Source: Acidobacteriota bacterium (GTDB lineage: Bacteria > Acidobacteriota > Vicinamibacteria > Vicinamibacterales > 2-12-FULL-66-21). Taken from it: 64,000 nucleotides of DNA. Position 1 is the first letter of the stretch; each line of letters starts with the position of its first letter. Made by a program: the position numbers and the translations under genes. Of this stretch, positions 46,013 through 54,426 are shown one piece after another. The DNA lies in NCBI GenBank assembly GCA_016184105.1, contig JACPDI010000047.1, forward strand, positions 62,001 to 126,000, written 5' to 3'. The notes under the pieces are model-generated. The model was not told the origin of the DNA. It saw nothing but the letters and a program-made list of their open reading frames with translations, and made no database searches.

Positions 46013-47822
46013 GGTGCGAGAGCATAGCCGGATTTTTCACCGCGCGGGTGTGGCCACCCTCGTTGTGCTCCTGGTGATGAGCATGACGGCGAGCGCGCAG
46101 TTGAGACCTGAGTTTCGCGGGCGCCGCGGCGTCGTGGCCGCCGGCCGCAGCCACACGGCCGAAGCCGGCGCGCGGATGATGATGAACGGGGGAAATGCCA
46201 TCGACGCCGGCGTGGCCGCGGTGTTCGCGGCCGCGGTGGTGGAGATCTCGCATTTCGGCCTGGGCGGCGAAGCGCCCATCATCATCTACTCGGCGCGCGA
46301 CCGGCAGGTGATCGTCATCAACGGGCAGGGCCGCGCGCCGCGCGCCGCCACCCCCGCGCTCTTCGCCGGCAAGGCGGCGATCCCCGGCAACGGTCCGCTC
46401 GGCGCGACGATTCCCGCGGTGGTGGATGCCGCCACGCTCGCGCTCGCGCGCTACGGCACGAAGTCGCTGGGCGACGTCCTCGCGCCCGCGGTCGCGCTCG
46501 CCGACGGCTTCCCGATGTACGACTTCCTCCGGCGGTATCTCGAGTCGGAGCGCAAGGGGTGCGAGCCGTACGCCTGGACGATGCGGACCTACTATCCGGA
46601 AGGGCGCATTCCGGCGGCCGGCGAGATGTTCCGGCAGCCGAACCTCGCAAGGACGCTGCGGGCGCTGGCCGACGCCGAGCGCGCCGCGCTGGCGGCTGGC
46701 GCCGGGCGGGAGCAGGCGATCCGCGCCGGGCGCGACGCGTTCTACAAGGGAGACATCGCGCGACGCATGGCGGCCGCCGTGCAGGAGGCGGGCGGCGTGA
46801 TGACCGAGGCGGACCTCGCCGCGTACGAGGGGCGGATCGAGGAGCCGACCTCCGCCACCTATCGGGGGCTGACGATCTACAAGGCGGGCCCGTGGAACCA
46901 GGGACCCGTGCTGCTGCAGACGCTCCGGCTGCTCGAAGGATTCGATCTCAAGTCGATGGGCGCCGGCTCGGCCGACGCGGTCCACGTGGCGACCGAGGCC
47001 GTGAAGCTCGCGTACGCCGACCGCGACCGGTACTACGGCGACCCGGACTTCGTGAAGGTGCCGATGGCGGAACTGCTGTCCGACGGCTACACGACCGAGC
47101 GCCGGGCGCTGATCGATCGCGCAAAGGCGAGCCTGGACACCCGTCCGGGCGACCCCGCCGCCCGACGCGCGCTTACCGAGGAGGAGCGAGCCGCCGGAGG
47201 GGAGCGCCGCGAAGCGGCGCCGGCGAGCGGGGAGCAAAGCGCCGCCGGAGGGGAGCGCCGCGAAGCGGCGCCGGCGAGCGTTGAGAAAGACACGACCGCG
47301 GTGGAAGCCGTCGACAAGGACGGCAATCTTTTTTCCGCGACCCCCAGCTCCGGCTGGCTGCTCGGCGGCGCGTTCGTCGCCGCCGACACCGGCGTGCCGA
47401 TGAGCAACCGGATGCAGGCGTTCCGGCTCGACCCGGCGAGCCCCAACGTGCTCGCCGGCGGCAAGCGGCCGCGCACCACGCTGACCCCGACGATCGTGTT
47501 GCAGGACGCCAGGCCGTTCCTGGCCATCGGCACGCCCGGCGGTGACAGCCAGGATCAGCAGATCCTCAACGCGCTTCAACTCGTTGCATCCGGAAAGCTC
47601 GTTCGACGATCATCGTGCGCAGCCCGGGGTGCTCGAGATCGAGGCCTCCGCGCCGGCGGCCGTGCGCGACGAGCTGGCGCGTCGCGGGCACGTTCTTCGC
47701 GTACGTCCCGCGTACGGGATCTCCACCGGCGTGGTGGCAGCCGGGATCGATCCCACGACCGGCCTGTTGAGGGGCGGCGCGGATCCGCGCCGCGAGCGGT
47801 ACATCGTCGCGTGGTGAGCTGA
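46011..47822 (+). CDS. ggt: Gamma-glutamyltransferase with repeat insertion and 3' frameshift
   Basis: The secreted precursor (signal ending MTASAQLRPE) cleaves the gamma-glutamyl bond of glutathione-like substrates in the periplasm. Family blocks include MMNGGNAIDAGVAAVFAA, GLGGEAPIIIYS and GPWNQGPVLLQTLRLLEG. The autoprocessing and catalytic threonine is in EKDTTAVEAVDKDGN. Just before it, two identical 40-bp segments (period 51 bp) add AAGGERREAAPASGEQS-type repeats. After DSQDQQILNALQL (near 47580) the frame is wrong; the family C-terminus (RFNSLHPESSFDDHRAQPGV to ERYIVAW, stop at 47817) lies in the next frame, with about 15-20 residues of the family apparently missing. It is either a pseudogene or an assembly collapse. 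Confidence 0.82.
   Translation: MVREHSRIFHRAGVATLVVLLVMSMTASAQLRPEFRGRRGVVAAGRSHTAEAGARMMMNGGNAIDAGVAAVFAAAVVEISHFGLGGEAPIIIYSARDRQVIVINGQGRAPRAATPALFAGKAAIPGNGPLGATIPAVVDAATLALARYGTKSLGDVLAPAVALADGFPMYDFLRRYLESERKGCEPYAWTMRTYYPEGRIPAAGEMFRQPNLARTLRALADAERAALAAGAGREQAIRAGRDAFYKGDIARRMAAAVQEAGGVMTEADLAAYEGRIEEPTSATYRGLTIYKAGPWNQGPVLLQTLRLLEGFDLKSMGAGSADAVHVATEAVKLAYADRDRYYGDPDFVKVPMAELLSDGYTTERRALIDRAKASLDTRPGDPAARRALTEEERAAGGERREAAPASGEQSAAGGERREAAPASVEKDTTAVEAVDKDGNLFSATPSSGWLLGGAFVAADTGVPMSNRMQAFRLDPASPNVLAGGKRPRTTLTPTIVLQDARPFLAIGTPGGDSQDQQILNALQLVASGKLVRRSSCAARGARDRGLRAGGRARRAGASRARSSRTSRVRDLHRRGGSRDRSHDRPVEGRRGSAPRAVHRRVVS
47190..47280. repeat. In-frame tandem repeat (two identical 40-bp copies, period 51 bp)
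   Basis: Each 40-bp copy (47190-47229, 47241-47280) contains the inverted repeat GCGCCGC-GAA-GCGGCGC nested in a CGCCGG/CCGGCG pair. A period of 51 bp keeps the reading frame. It lies in the gamma-glutamyltransferase gene just upstream of the catalytic threonine. Confidence 0.8.
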
Positions 47823-49129
47823 TGCACATACCTTTCGTCACCGAGAAGCTCGCCAATGGCCTCGACGTCATCGTCCATGAGGACCACGGCTGCCCGATCG
47901 TCGCGGTGAACCTCTGGTATCACGTCGGCTCGAAGAACGAGCGGCCGGGTCGAACCGGTTTCGCGCACCTCTTCGAGCACCTCATGTTCGAGGGGTCGCA
48001 GCACTACGACCGCGGCTATTTCCACCCGTTGCAGGAAGCGGGCGCCTCGCTGAACGGCTCGACCAACGCAGACCGGACGAACTACTGGGAGGTCGTGCCG
48101 TCCAATGGCGTCGAGCTGGCGCTGTGGATGGAGTCGGATCGCATGGGCTATCTGCTTCCCGCGCTGACCGAGCAGAAGTTCGTCAACCAGCGCGACGTCG
48201 TGCTCAACGAGCGCCGGCAGAACTACGAGAATCGCCCGTACGGGCTCGCGACGATGGCGCTGGTGGCCGCGATGTACCCGCCGGATCATCCGTATCACTG
48301 GCTGACGATTGGCGGCGCCGAGGACCTCAAGGCGACAGGGCTGGAGGAGGTCCGCGCGTTCTTCCAGACCTACTACCATCCGCGCAACGCGTCGCTCTCG
48401 ATTGCGGGCGACATCGACACGCGCCGCGCGCTGGAGCTGGCCAGGGACTACTTCGAGGAGATTCCCGCCGGCCCGGCGCCGCTGCCGGTGGTGCCCCCCC
48501 GCGCGGAGGTCACCTCCGAGCAGCGGCTGCTCCTCGAAGACCGCGTGGAGCTCCCGCGCATCTACATGTCGTGGCACGCACCGGCGCTGTTCGAGAAAGG
48601 GGATGCCGAGCTGGATCTCGTGGCTGAGATTCTGGCGGGGGGCAAGACGTCGCGGCTGTACCGCGCGCTGGTCTATGAAACGCGCGTCGCGACCGAGATC
48701 GCGGCGTCGCAGAACTCGCGCGAGCTTTCCAGCTTCTTCCAGGTCGTGGCGACCGCGGCGCCCGGACGGATGCTGCCGGAAGTGGAGCGGATTATTCGCG
48801 GTGAGATCGAGCGTTTTATCGCGCACGGCCCCGAGCCAGCGGAGCTCGAGCGCGCGCTCGCGCAGGCCGAAGCGCATTTCGTGCAGCGGCTGCAGACCGT
48901 GGGAGGCTTCGGGGGCAAATCCGATCAGCTCAATGCGTACAACACGTTCCTCGGCGGGCCGGATTACTTTGCGCAGGATCTGCAGCGGTACCGCGACGCG
49001 ACGGCAGACGACATCCGCGAAGCCGCCGCAACGCACCTCGCGACCAGCCGCCGCGTGATGCTCAGTGTCGTGCCCCGGGGGCGGCTCGCGCTCGCCATGC
49101 CCAATTCCAAGCCGGTGTCCGTTTCATGA
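47822..49129 (+). CDS. M16 zinc metallopeptidase, catalytic subunit
   Basis: The 435-residue protein has the inverted zinc motif HxxEH in GFAHLFEHLMFEGS (His49, Glu52, His53) and the distal glutamate region in LNERRQNYENRPYG. It belongs to the pitrilysin/insulinase family. No signal peptide is seen, so it is probably cytoplasmic. The ATG overlaps the last base of the preceding frame and its TGA overlaps the next ATG, so it forms a pair with the second M16 gene, as in PqqF/G-like heterodimers that close around peptides. Two M16 domains (residues about 5-180 and 190-420) are present. Confidence 0.93.
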   Translation: MHIPFVTEKLANGLDVIVHEDHGCPIVAVNLWYHVGSKNERPGRTGFAHLFEHLMFEGSQHYDRGYFHPLQEAGASLNGSTNADRTNYWEVVPSNGVELALWMESDRMGYLLPALTEQKFVNQRDVVLNERRQNYENRPYGLATMALVAAMYPPDHPYHWLTIGGAEDLKATGLEEVRAFFQTYYHPRNASLSIAGDIDTRRALELARDYFEEIPAGPAPLPVVPPRAEVTSEQRLLLEDRVELPRIYMSWHAPALFEKGDAELDLVAEILAGGKTSRLYRALVYETRVATEIAASQNSRELSSFFQVVATAAPGRMLPEVERIIRGEIERFIAHGPEPAELERALAQAEAHFVQRLQTVGGFGGKSDQLNAYNTFLGGPDYFAQDLQRYRDATADDIREAAATHLATSRRVMLSVVPRGRLALAMPNSKPVSVS

Positions 49130-50505
49130 TGCGCGTCGATCGCAGCTCCCTGCCGGTGCTCGGGCCCGATCCCCAGCTCCGGTTTCCGACCATCGAAAAG
49201 TCGTCGCTGTCCAACGGGCTGAGGATCTGGACGATCGAGCACCGCGACGTGCCCGTGGTCGTCTTCGTGCTGCTGCTGCCGGTCGGCGCCGCCGCCGATC
49301 CGGACGATCGTCCGGGCCTTGCCGCCATCACCGGCGACCTGCTGGACGAAGGGTGCGGCAACCGCTCCGCGCTCGAGATCCACGACGCGCTCGCGCGGCT
49401 CGGCGCCCAGATGGAGACCGAGGTGGGCTCGGACGCGAGCGTCGTGACGATGTCCGTCCTGTCGCGGAACATGGGGCGCGGCCTCGGCCTGCTCGCGGAG
49501 ATGGTGCGCGAGCCGCGATTCGAGCAGAAGGAATTCGACCGCGTCCGCGATCTCCGGCTGAACCGGTTGCTGCAGCTGCGCGACCTCGCGCCGGCCGTCG
49601 CCGATCGGGCGTTCACGCACCTGCTCTACAGGAACCACCCGTACGGGCATCTCGCCATCGGCACAGAGGGATCGCTCCGGGGCATGATGCTGCGCGAAGT
49701 CCACCAGCACTACCGCCGCGCGTACCGCCCGGAGCGCGTCACGGTGATTGCGGTCGGCGATGCCACGCACGACGCGTTGAAGCAGGCGGTCGCGCGCGGG
49801 TTCGAGAGCTGGAAGCCGGCGGCCGGCGGCAACGGCACCCCGCTCGTGGATGCCGGCGAGATCGATCCGCCACGCGGGGCCCTCGAGCGCCTCGCGGTCG
49901 TGCATCGCGCCGGTGCGGCGCAGTCGGAGCTGCGTATCGGCCAGGTCGCAGCGGCGCGACAAACGCCCGACTATCACGCGCTCCTCGTGCTCAACATGGT
50001 GCTGGGCGGGCAGTTCATCAGCCGCGTGAACATGAACCTGCGCGAGGAGAAGGGATACACCTACGGCGCGCGGACGGCGTTCGATTTCCGGCGCGGTCGC
50101 GGCCCCTTCCTGCTGCAGGTGGGGGTGCAGACCGAGGTCACCGCCGACGCGCTCCGCGAGGCGCTGGCCGAACTGGCGGCCATCCGCGGCGATCGGCCGG
50201 TGACCGACGCGGAGCTGACCACCGCCCGCGCGGCGCTGACGCGCGGCTACCCCAGGAACTTCGAGACCGCGGATCAGATCGCCCGCGCCGCGGCGCAGCT
50301 CGCGCTGTACGGGCTGCCGGACAATTACTTCAGCGAGTTCGCGCCGAAGGTGACCGCCGTCGATCGCGACGAGGTGACCCGCGTGGCGCAGGCGTACCTC
50401 GATCCCCCGCGCATGCTCACCGTCGTGGTCGGCGACCGCGATCGCATTACGGCACCGCTCTCGGCGCTCAACCTGGGTGACTCCTCGGAAGTGGCGATGG
50501 CGTAA
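49126..50505 (+). CDS. M16 peptidase-like protein, inactive subunit
   Basis: The 459-residue protein has the same two-domain M16 fold, but the zinc motif is lost: the aligned segment reads GLAAITGDLLDEGCGN instead of HxxEH. The arginine/tyrosine motif of the second domain (RVNMNLREEKGYTYGARTAF) is intact, as is usual in the non-catalytic partner, which completes the substrate chamber. It is coupled to the catalytic subunit by an ATGA and followed directly (TAA then ATG) by an oxidoreductase gene. Confidence 0.92.
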   Translation: MMRVDRSSLPVLGPDPQLRFPTIEKSSLSNGLRIWTIEHRDVPVVVFVLLLPVGAAADPDDRPGLAAITGDLLDEGCGNRSALEIHDALARLGAQMETEVGSDASVVTMSVLSRNMGRGLGLLAEMVREPRFEQKEFDRVRDLRLNRLLQLRDLAPAVADRAFTHLLYRNHPYGHLAIGTEGSLRGMMLREVHQHYRRAYRPERVTVIAVGDATHDALKQAVARGFESWKPAAGGNGTPLVDAGEIDPPRGALERLAVVHRAGAAQSELRIGQVAAARQTPDYHALLVLNMVLGGQFISRVNMNLREEKGYTYGARTAFDFRRGRGPFLLQVGVQTEVTADALREALAELAAIRGDRPVTDAELTTARAALTRGYPRNFETADQIARAAAQLALYGLPDNYFSEFAPKVTAVDRDEVTRVAQAYLDPPRMLTVVVGDRDRITAPLSALNLGDSSEVAMA

Positions 50506-51522
50506 ATGAAGGCGATCAGATTCCATCAGCATGGCGGGCCCGAGGTCCTGCGCTACGAGGACGCGCCGGACCCGGCGCCGGCGCCCGGCTACGCGCGCGT
50601 GCGCGTGCGCGCGTGCGCGCTCAACCACCTCGATCTCTGGGAGCGTCGCGGCCTGGATCGCGTCAGCCTGCCGCTCCCGCACATCTCGGGCAGCGATGTG
50701 GCCGGCGAAGTGATCGACGCAGAGGGTTTCGAGACCGGTGCGCGCGTGCTCGTGCAGCCCGGCCTGAGTTGCGGTCGTTGTCCCGCGTGCCTCGCCGGGC
50801 GCGACAATCTGTGTCCGTCGTACGACGTTCTTGGATACCGCTCCGATGGGGGGTACGCCGAGATCGTCCGGGTGCCGCTCGCCAACCTGGTGCGCATCCC
50901 GCCGCACGTCGACTTCGTTCGTGCGGCCGCCTTTCCGCTGACCTTCCTGACGGCCTGGCACATGCTCGCGACCGTCGCGCGCGTCCGGCCCGGCGAGGAT
51001 GTGCTCGTGCTCGCGGCGGGCAGCGGCGTGGGACAGGCGGCCGTTCAGGTCGCGCGTTTCCTGGGCGCCCGGGTCATCGCCACCGCTGGATCGGACGAAA
51101 AGGTCGCGCGCGCCTCGCAGATGGGTGCATGGGGCGTGATCAACCACTCGTCCGGCGATGTCGCGGCAGAAGTCCGGCGCCTGACCGGTGGCCGCGGTGT
51201 CGACGCCGCCGTCGAGCACGTGGGACAGGCCACGTGGGAACAGAGCATCCGCAGCCTCGCGCGCGGCGGGCGCGTCGTCACATGCGGCGCCACGACCGGA
51301 TACGCGACCACGCTGGACCTGCGTCATCTCTTCGCCCGGCAGCTCTCTCTGCTCGGGTCGTACATGGGCACGAAGGCCGAGCTGCTCGAGGCGTCGCATT
51401 TGTTTTTCGGCGGGCAACTGACGCCGGTGGTGGATACCACCTATCGGCTGGAAGCGGCCGCCGAGGCGCAAGTTCGGATGGAACGGCGGGAGCAATTCGG
51501 TAAAATCGTGCTGGAGGTGTGA
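50506..51522 (+). CDS. Zinc-type medium-chain dehydrogenase / quinone oxidoreductase
   Basis: The 338-residue MDR-family protein has a GroES-like N-terminal domain and a Rossmann domain with VLVLAAGSGVGQAAVQVARF. Structural-zinc cysteines are seen in SCGRCPACLAGRDNLC. The catalytic-zinc cysteine of alcohol dehydrogenases is replaced: the N-terminal loop reads ALNHLDLWERRG, as in NADPH:quinone oxidoreductases. It probably reduces quinones or enones with NADPH. The ATG follows the preceding TAA directly. Confidence 0.9.
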   Translation: MKAIRFHQHGGPEVLRYEDAPDPAPAPGYARVRVRACALNHLDLWERRGLDRVSLPLPHISGSDVAGEVIDAEGFETGARVLVQPGLSCGRCPACLAGRDNLCPSYDVLGYRSDGGYAEIVRVPLANLVRIPPHVDFVRAAAFPLTFLTAWHMLATVARVRPGEDVLVLAAGSGVGQAAVQVARFLGARVIATAGSDEKVARASQMGAWGVINHSSGDVAAEVRRLTGGRGVDAAVEHVGQATWEQSIRSLARGGRVVTCGATTGYATTLDLRHLFARQLSLLGSYMGTKAELLEASHLFFGGQLTPVVDTTYRLEAAAEAQVRMERREQFGKIVLEV

Positions 51523-51767
51523 ACCACCTCCCGCCGATCGCCGTCCAACGTACGAAGGGATTCATGAGCCTCGGCCGTATCAGCCTCAGCCTGTTTGGCG
51601 TCGTTGGCCTGGTGGCGGCGGCGCTGGCGGGCGCGACCATCTGGCTGTTGGTGACCGATCCCGTGACGGTCGCCGACGCGGTCGCCACCGGCGAGGTTTC
51701 TCCCCTGATGCGCGCGCTTGCCGTGGTACTCGCCGACGCGCTGCGCGATCTTGTCAAATACCTGTAA
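51519..51767 (+). CDS. Small membrane protein
   Basis: The frame starts with GTG at 51519 overlapping the oxidoreductase stop, or more likely with ATG at 51564, giving 67 residues (MSLGRISLSLFGVVGLVAAA). One clear membrane helix is followed by an amphipathic helix (SPLMRALAVVLADALRDLVK). No homologue was recognised. The last two stop-codon bases are the first bases of a 22-bp palindrome. Confidence 0.6.
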   Translation: MNHLPPIAVQRTKGFMSLGRISLSLFGVVGLVAAALAGATIWLLVTDPVTVADAVATGEVSPLMRALAVVLADALRDLVKYL

Positions 51768-51821
51768 GGGGGACAGTCACACTTCTCATGCCTGCACGCG
51801 AGAAGTGTGACTGTCCCCCTT
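51766..51821. repeat. Perfect 22-bp REP-like palindrome
   Basis: AAGGGGGACAGTCACACTTC plus TC (51766-51787) is repeated in perfect inversion at 51800-51821, with a 12-base loop. It fills the gap between two convergent genes and could act as a bidirectional terminator. The AAGGGG start, arm length and loop size match the palindrome at 35754-35811, and the sequence resembles REP elements associated with RAYT-type transposases. Confidence 0.8.
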
Positions 51822-51827
51822 CTTGCG

Positions 51828-52859
51828 TCAGAGGCTCTTCCGCAGGAAGCGAACCAGCACGTACCCGTCCATCCAGCTGAAAGGCGCCACGCCGGTGCTG
51901 TAGTGCCCGCAGGGCAGCACGGCCACTTCGTGGTCCACCCCGCGCGCGGAGAACTCGTCGACCAGCATGCGCGAGAGGCGCACGGGAAACGAGAGATCGT
52001 ACCGCGCGTACACCAGCAGCACCTTGCGATCCTTCACGCGGTCGAGAAACGGAAAGGGGCTGATCGGCAGCCACATCCGCCGCAGACCTTCGAGGTCGAT
52101 GTGGCCGTCCAGCCCCTGGCGCACGTGGGCGGTCGACAGCCCTTCCCACACGACGTCGGCGAAGTACGGCGAAATGTGGTTGAGCGCGGCCGCGCGGATG
52201 AGCGGCTCGTGAGCCGCGGTGAGCATCGCGAGGCACGATCCGAGGCTCGTGCCGAGGATGCCGATGCGCTCGTAGCCCTGCGACGCCAGCCAGGCGATCG
52301 CACGGCGCGCGTCGAGCACCGCCTGCCGGCACACCTGCGCGGTTCGCACGATGTTCGAGCTGACGATGTAATCCGCGCGGGTCAGCTCCGGAGGCATGCG
52401 CGCGTCGTGATAGGGAAGGCTCAGGCGGAGCGCCGAGATCCCGAATCGCGACAGCAGCCGCGCCAGGCCGACGTGACCATCGGCGTCGGCGTTCCACTGC
52501 GGCAGCACGAGGACGGCTCGCTTCGACTCGGCGGCACGGCCGCGCGCCGCCCCGCTCAGGGCAGGAAACAGCCGCGCGTGCACCGTGTTGTTCTCCTCGT
52601 GCGGCGTCGTGAGCGCGCTCGGAAACGTCAGCCGATCGCCGTCGAAATGGTACTGGCGGGTCGGCGGTGCGTGATAGAACGCGTCGCTGTCCTGCATCAC
52701 CGTGGCCGACCACGCGTCCACGATCTCGGCGGGCGGCGCGTCGGGCGTCACGCCCGCGGCATCGAGCCACTCCAGTCCCCACTCGAAGGGACGGACGATG
52801 CGATCCTTCGAAACGGCGGCGAGGCGGCGTTCCCAGGCGTGAAAGAGCCAGCTCAGCAT
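51828..52859 (-). CDS. Alpha/beta hydrolase
   Basis: The 343-residue protein shows an alpha/beta-hydrolase fold with the nucleophile elbow GILGTSLGSCLAML, an acid strand in VLLVYARYDLSFP and a late histidine in LPCGHYSTG. The early block FEWGLEWL and PHEENNTVHARLF are unusual and recall the ABHD18/DUF2048 type. No signal peptide is seen. Substrate is unknown. It is convergent with the small membrane protein across the 22-bp palindrome, and three 9-bp repeats lie just before its start. Confidence 0.78.
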   Translation of the reverse strand: MLSWLFHAWERRLAAVSKDRIVRPFEWGLEWLDAAGVTPDAPPAEIVDAWSATVMQDSDAFYHAPPTRQYHFDGDRLTFPSALTTPHEENNTVHARLFPALSGAARGRAAESKRAVLVLPQWNADADGHVGLARLLSRFGISALRLSLPYHDARMPPELTRADYIVSSNIVRTAQVCRQAVLDARRAIAWLASQGYERIGILGTSLGSCLAMLTAAHEPLIRAAALNHISPYFADVVWEGLSTAHVRQGLDGHIDLEGLRRMWLPISPFPFLDRVKDRKVLLVYARYDLSFPVRLSRMLVDEFSARGVDHEVAVLPCGHYSTGVAPFSWMDGYVLVRFLRKSL

Positions 52860-52865
52860 TGGCGC

Positions 52866-52892
52866 GAGGGGTTCGAGGGGCTCGAGGGGTTC
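52866..52892. repeat. Three 9-bp tandem repeats GAGGGGYTC
   Basis: GAGGGGTTC, GAGGGGCTC and GAGGGGTTC follow each other directly, seven bases upstream of the ATG of the hydrolase gene on the minus strand. A fourth, decayed unit follows. Copy-number change would alter the spacing of its 5' region. Confidence 0.6.
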
Positions 52893-52924
52893 GAGGAGGC
52901 AAGGGTGTTGCAGCCGGCCCTCGT

Positions 52925-53089
52925 ATGACCGTCGAGCATCCGGCGAAACCTGACGTGCCTCGGCCGGGAGAAGTGGTGGATCGCCCGCCGACCGAGCGGC
53001 CCCCGAAGCGGCCGGGGGGGGAACCCGACCGGAAACCCGACATTCATCCGGTGCCGCCCCCGACCGATCCTGGCCCGGGACCGATCTGA
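52925..53089 (+). CDS. Possible small proline-rich protein
   Basis: A 54-codon plus-strand frame reads MTVEHPAKPDVPRPGEVVDR and ends PVPPPTDPGPGPI. Short, charged, proline-rich proteins of this kind occur in many didermic bacteria without known role. Its 3' end overlaps the 3' end of the convergent amidase gene by 46 bases. There is no clear ribosome-binding site, so support is modest. Confidence 0.4.
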   Translation: MTVEHPAKPDVPRPGEVVDRPPTERPPKRPGGEPDRKPDIHPVPPPTDPGPGPI

Positions 53090-54426
53090 GCCTCGCAGGC
53101 GAGCGCGATGCGCAGCAGCTCGCGCGTCGCGCCGCGGCGCGCCGCGATCTGACAGCCGCACGGGAGGTTGTCGCGGGTGACGCCCATGGGCAGCGACAGC
53201 GCGGGGTGCCCCGTGATGTTGAACGTCTGCGTGAGCTTCAGCGTCAGGCCGCGCACGGCTTCCTTCACGCCTTCGATCTCGACGGACGCGGCGCCGAGCG
53301 GCGGCGCGGGAATCGCGAGCGACGGGAGCAGCAGCGCGTCGGCGTCCGCCAGCGAGGCGTCCACGGCCTTGATCAGCACGTCGCGGCCGCGCATCGCACG
53401 CACGTAATCCTCGCCGAGGATGTAGCGCCCCATCTCGAGCCGGGTGCGCACGCCGGGCACATACTTCTCCGGGACCGCATCGAGCGTTGCCGCGTGATAC
53501 TCCATCGCTTCGGCCATGACGATGTGCAGGTATACCGCGGGAACAAACGTCGCGTGCTCGATCGCGCCGCGCGTCACGCGGTGCCCGGCGTCCTCGAGAT
53601 GGCGGCACGTCTCTTCGAACCGCGCCCGCACGTCGGGATCCAGGCGATCGAGATAGAACGGAACGGGGACGACGAAGTGCAGCGGCGCGGCGGCTGGCGT
53701 CCATTCGGCCGCGCTCGACATGCGGCCCGACAGCGCCTCGTACATCAGCGCCGCGTCGAGGACCGACCGCGTCATCGGGCCGACGTGGTCGAGCGTGCGG
53801 CTGAGCGGCACGACCCCCTCCACGGGAATCTCGCCGGCCGTGGGTTTGAGCCCGACGATGCCGCAGGCCGCGGATGGAATGCGGATGCTGCCGCCCGTGT
53901 CGGTGCCGACCGAGGCGACCGACATGCCGGTCGAAACCGCGATCGCGGATCCGCCGCTCGATCCGCCGGGCGAGCGCGACGGGTCGAACGGATTGTGCGC
54001 CGCCCCGAACGCGGAGTCCTCGGTCGTCGTGCCGAACGCGAACTCGTGCAGGTTCGTCTTGCCGATGAGGACCGCGCCCGCCTGCCGGAGCCGGCTGACG
54101 ACGGGCGCATCGGCGGCGGCGCGGTGGCCCTCGCGCACCCGTGAGGCCGCCGTCGTCGGAAGGCCGGCGACGTCGATCAGATCTTTCAGCGACACGGGAA
54201 TGCCGTGGAGCGGGCCGCGATAACGGCCGGCCGCGATCTCGCGGTCTGCCTGCTCGGCCTGGGAGCGCGCGGCGTCCTGCGTCACCGTGATGAACGCGTT
54301 CAGCGCGCGGTGGCGGTCGATTTCGCGCAGGCACGCGTCCACCAGATCGGCGCTGCGCAGTTCGCGTGCGCGGACGCGCTGGCCGAGCGCATGAAGGGTG
54401 AGGCTACTGACCGTGCCCGTCTGCAT
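53044..54426 (-). CDS. Amidase-signature family enzyme
   Basis: The 460-residue protein has the amidase signature with the Ser-cisSer-Lys triad: the lysine in PVSLKDLIDVAG, the cis-serine region SPGGSSGGSAIAV, and the nucleophile in GTDTGGSIRIPSAACG. It hydrolyses a carboxamide, as in GatA, AtzE/AtzF and related enzymes. I start it at the ATG at 54426 (MQTGTVSSLTLHALG). A 50-residue protein is encoded immediately upstream and overlaps it by 23 bases, an arrangement known for AtzE with its small partner AtzG. No gatB or gatC is near, so transamidation of tRNA is unlikely. Confidence 0.88.
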   Translation of the reverse strand: MQTGTVSSLTLHALGQRVRARELRSADLVDACLREIDRHRALNAFITVTQDAARSQAEQADREIAAGRYRGPLHGIPVSLKDLIDVAGLPTTAASRVREGHRAAADAPVVSRLRQAGAVLIGKTNLHEFAFGTTTEDSAFGAAHNPFDPSRSPGGSSGGSAIAVSTGMSVASVGTDTGGSIRIPSAACGIVGLKPTAGEIPVEGVVPLSRTLDHVGPMTRSVLDAALMYEALSGRMSSAAEWTPAAAPLHFVVPVPFYLDRLDPDVRARFEETCRHLEDAGHRVTRGAIEHATFVPAVYLHIVMAEAMEYHAATLDAVPEKYVPGVRTRLEMGRYILGEDYVRAMRGRDVLIKAVDASLADADALLLPSLAIPAPPLGAASVEIEGVKEAVRGLTLKLTQTFNITGHPALSLPMGVTRDNLPCGCQIAARRGATRELLRIALACEAQIGPGPGSVGGGTG

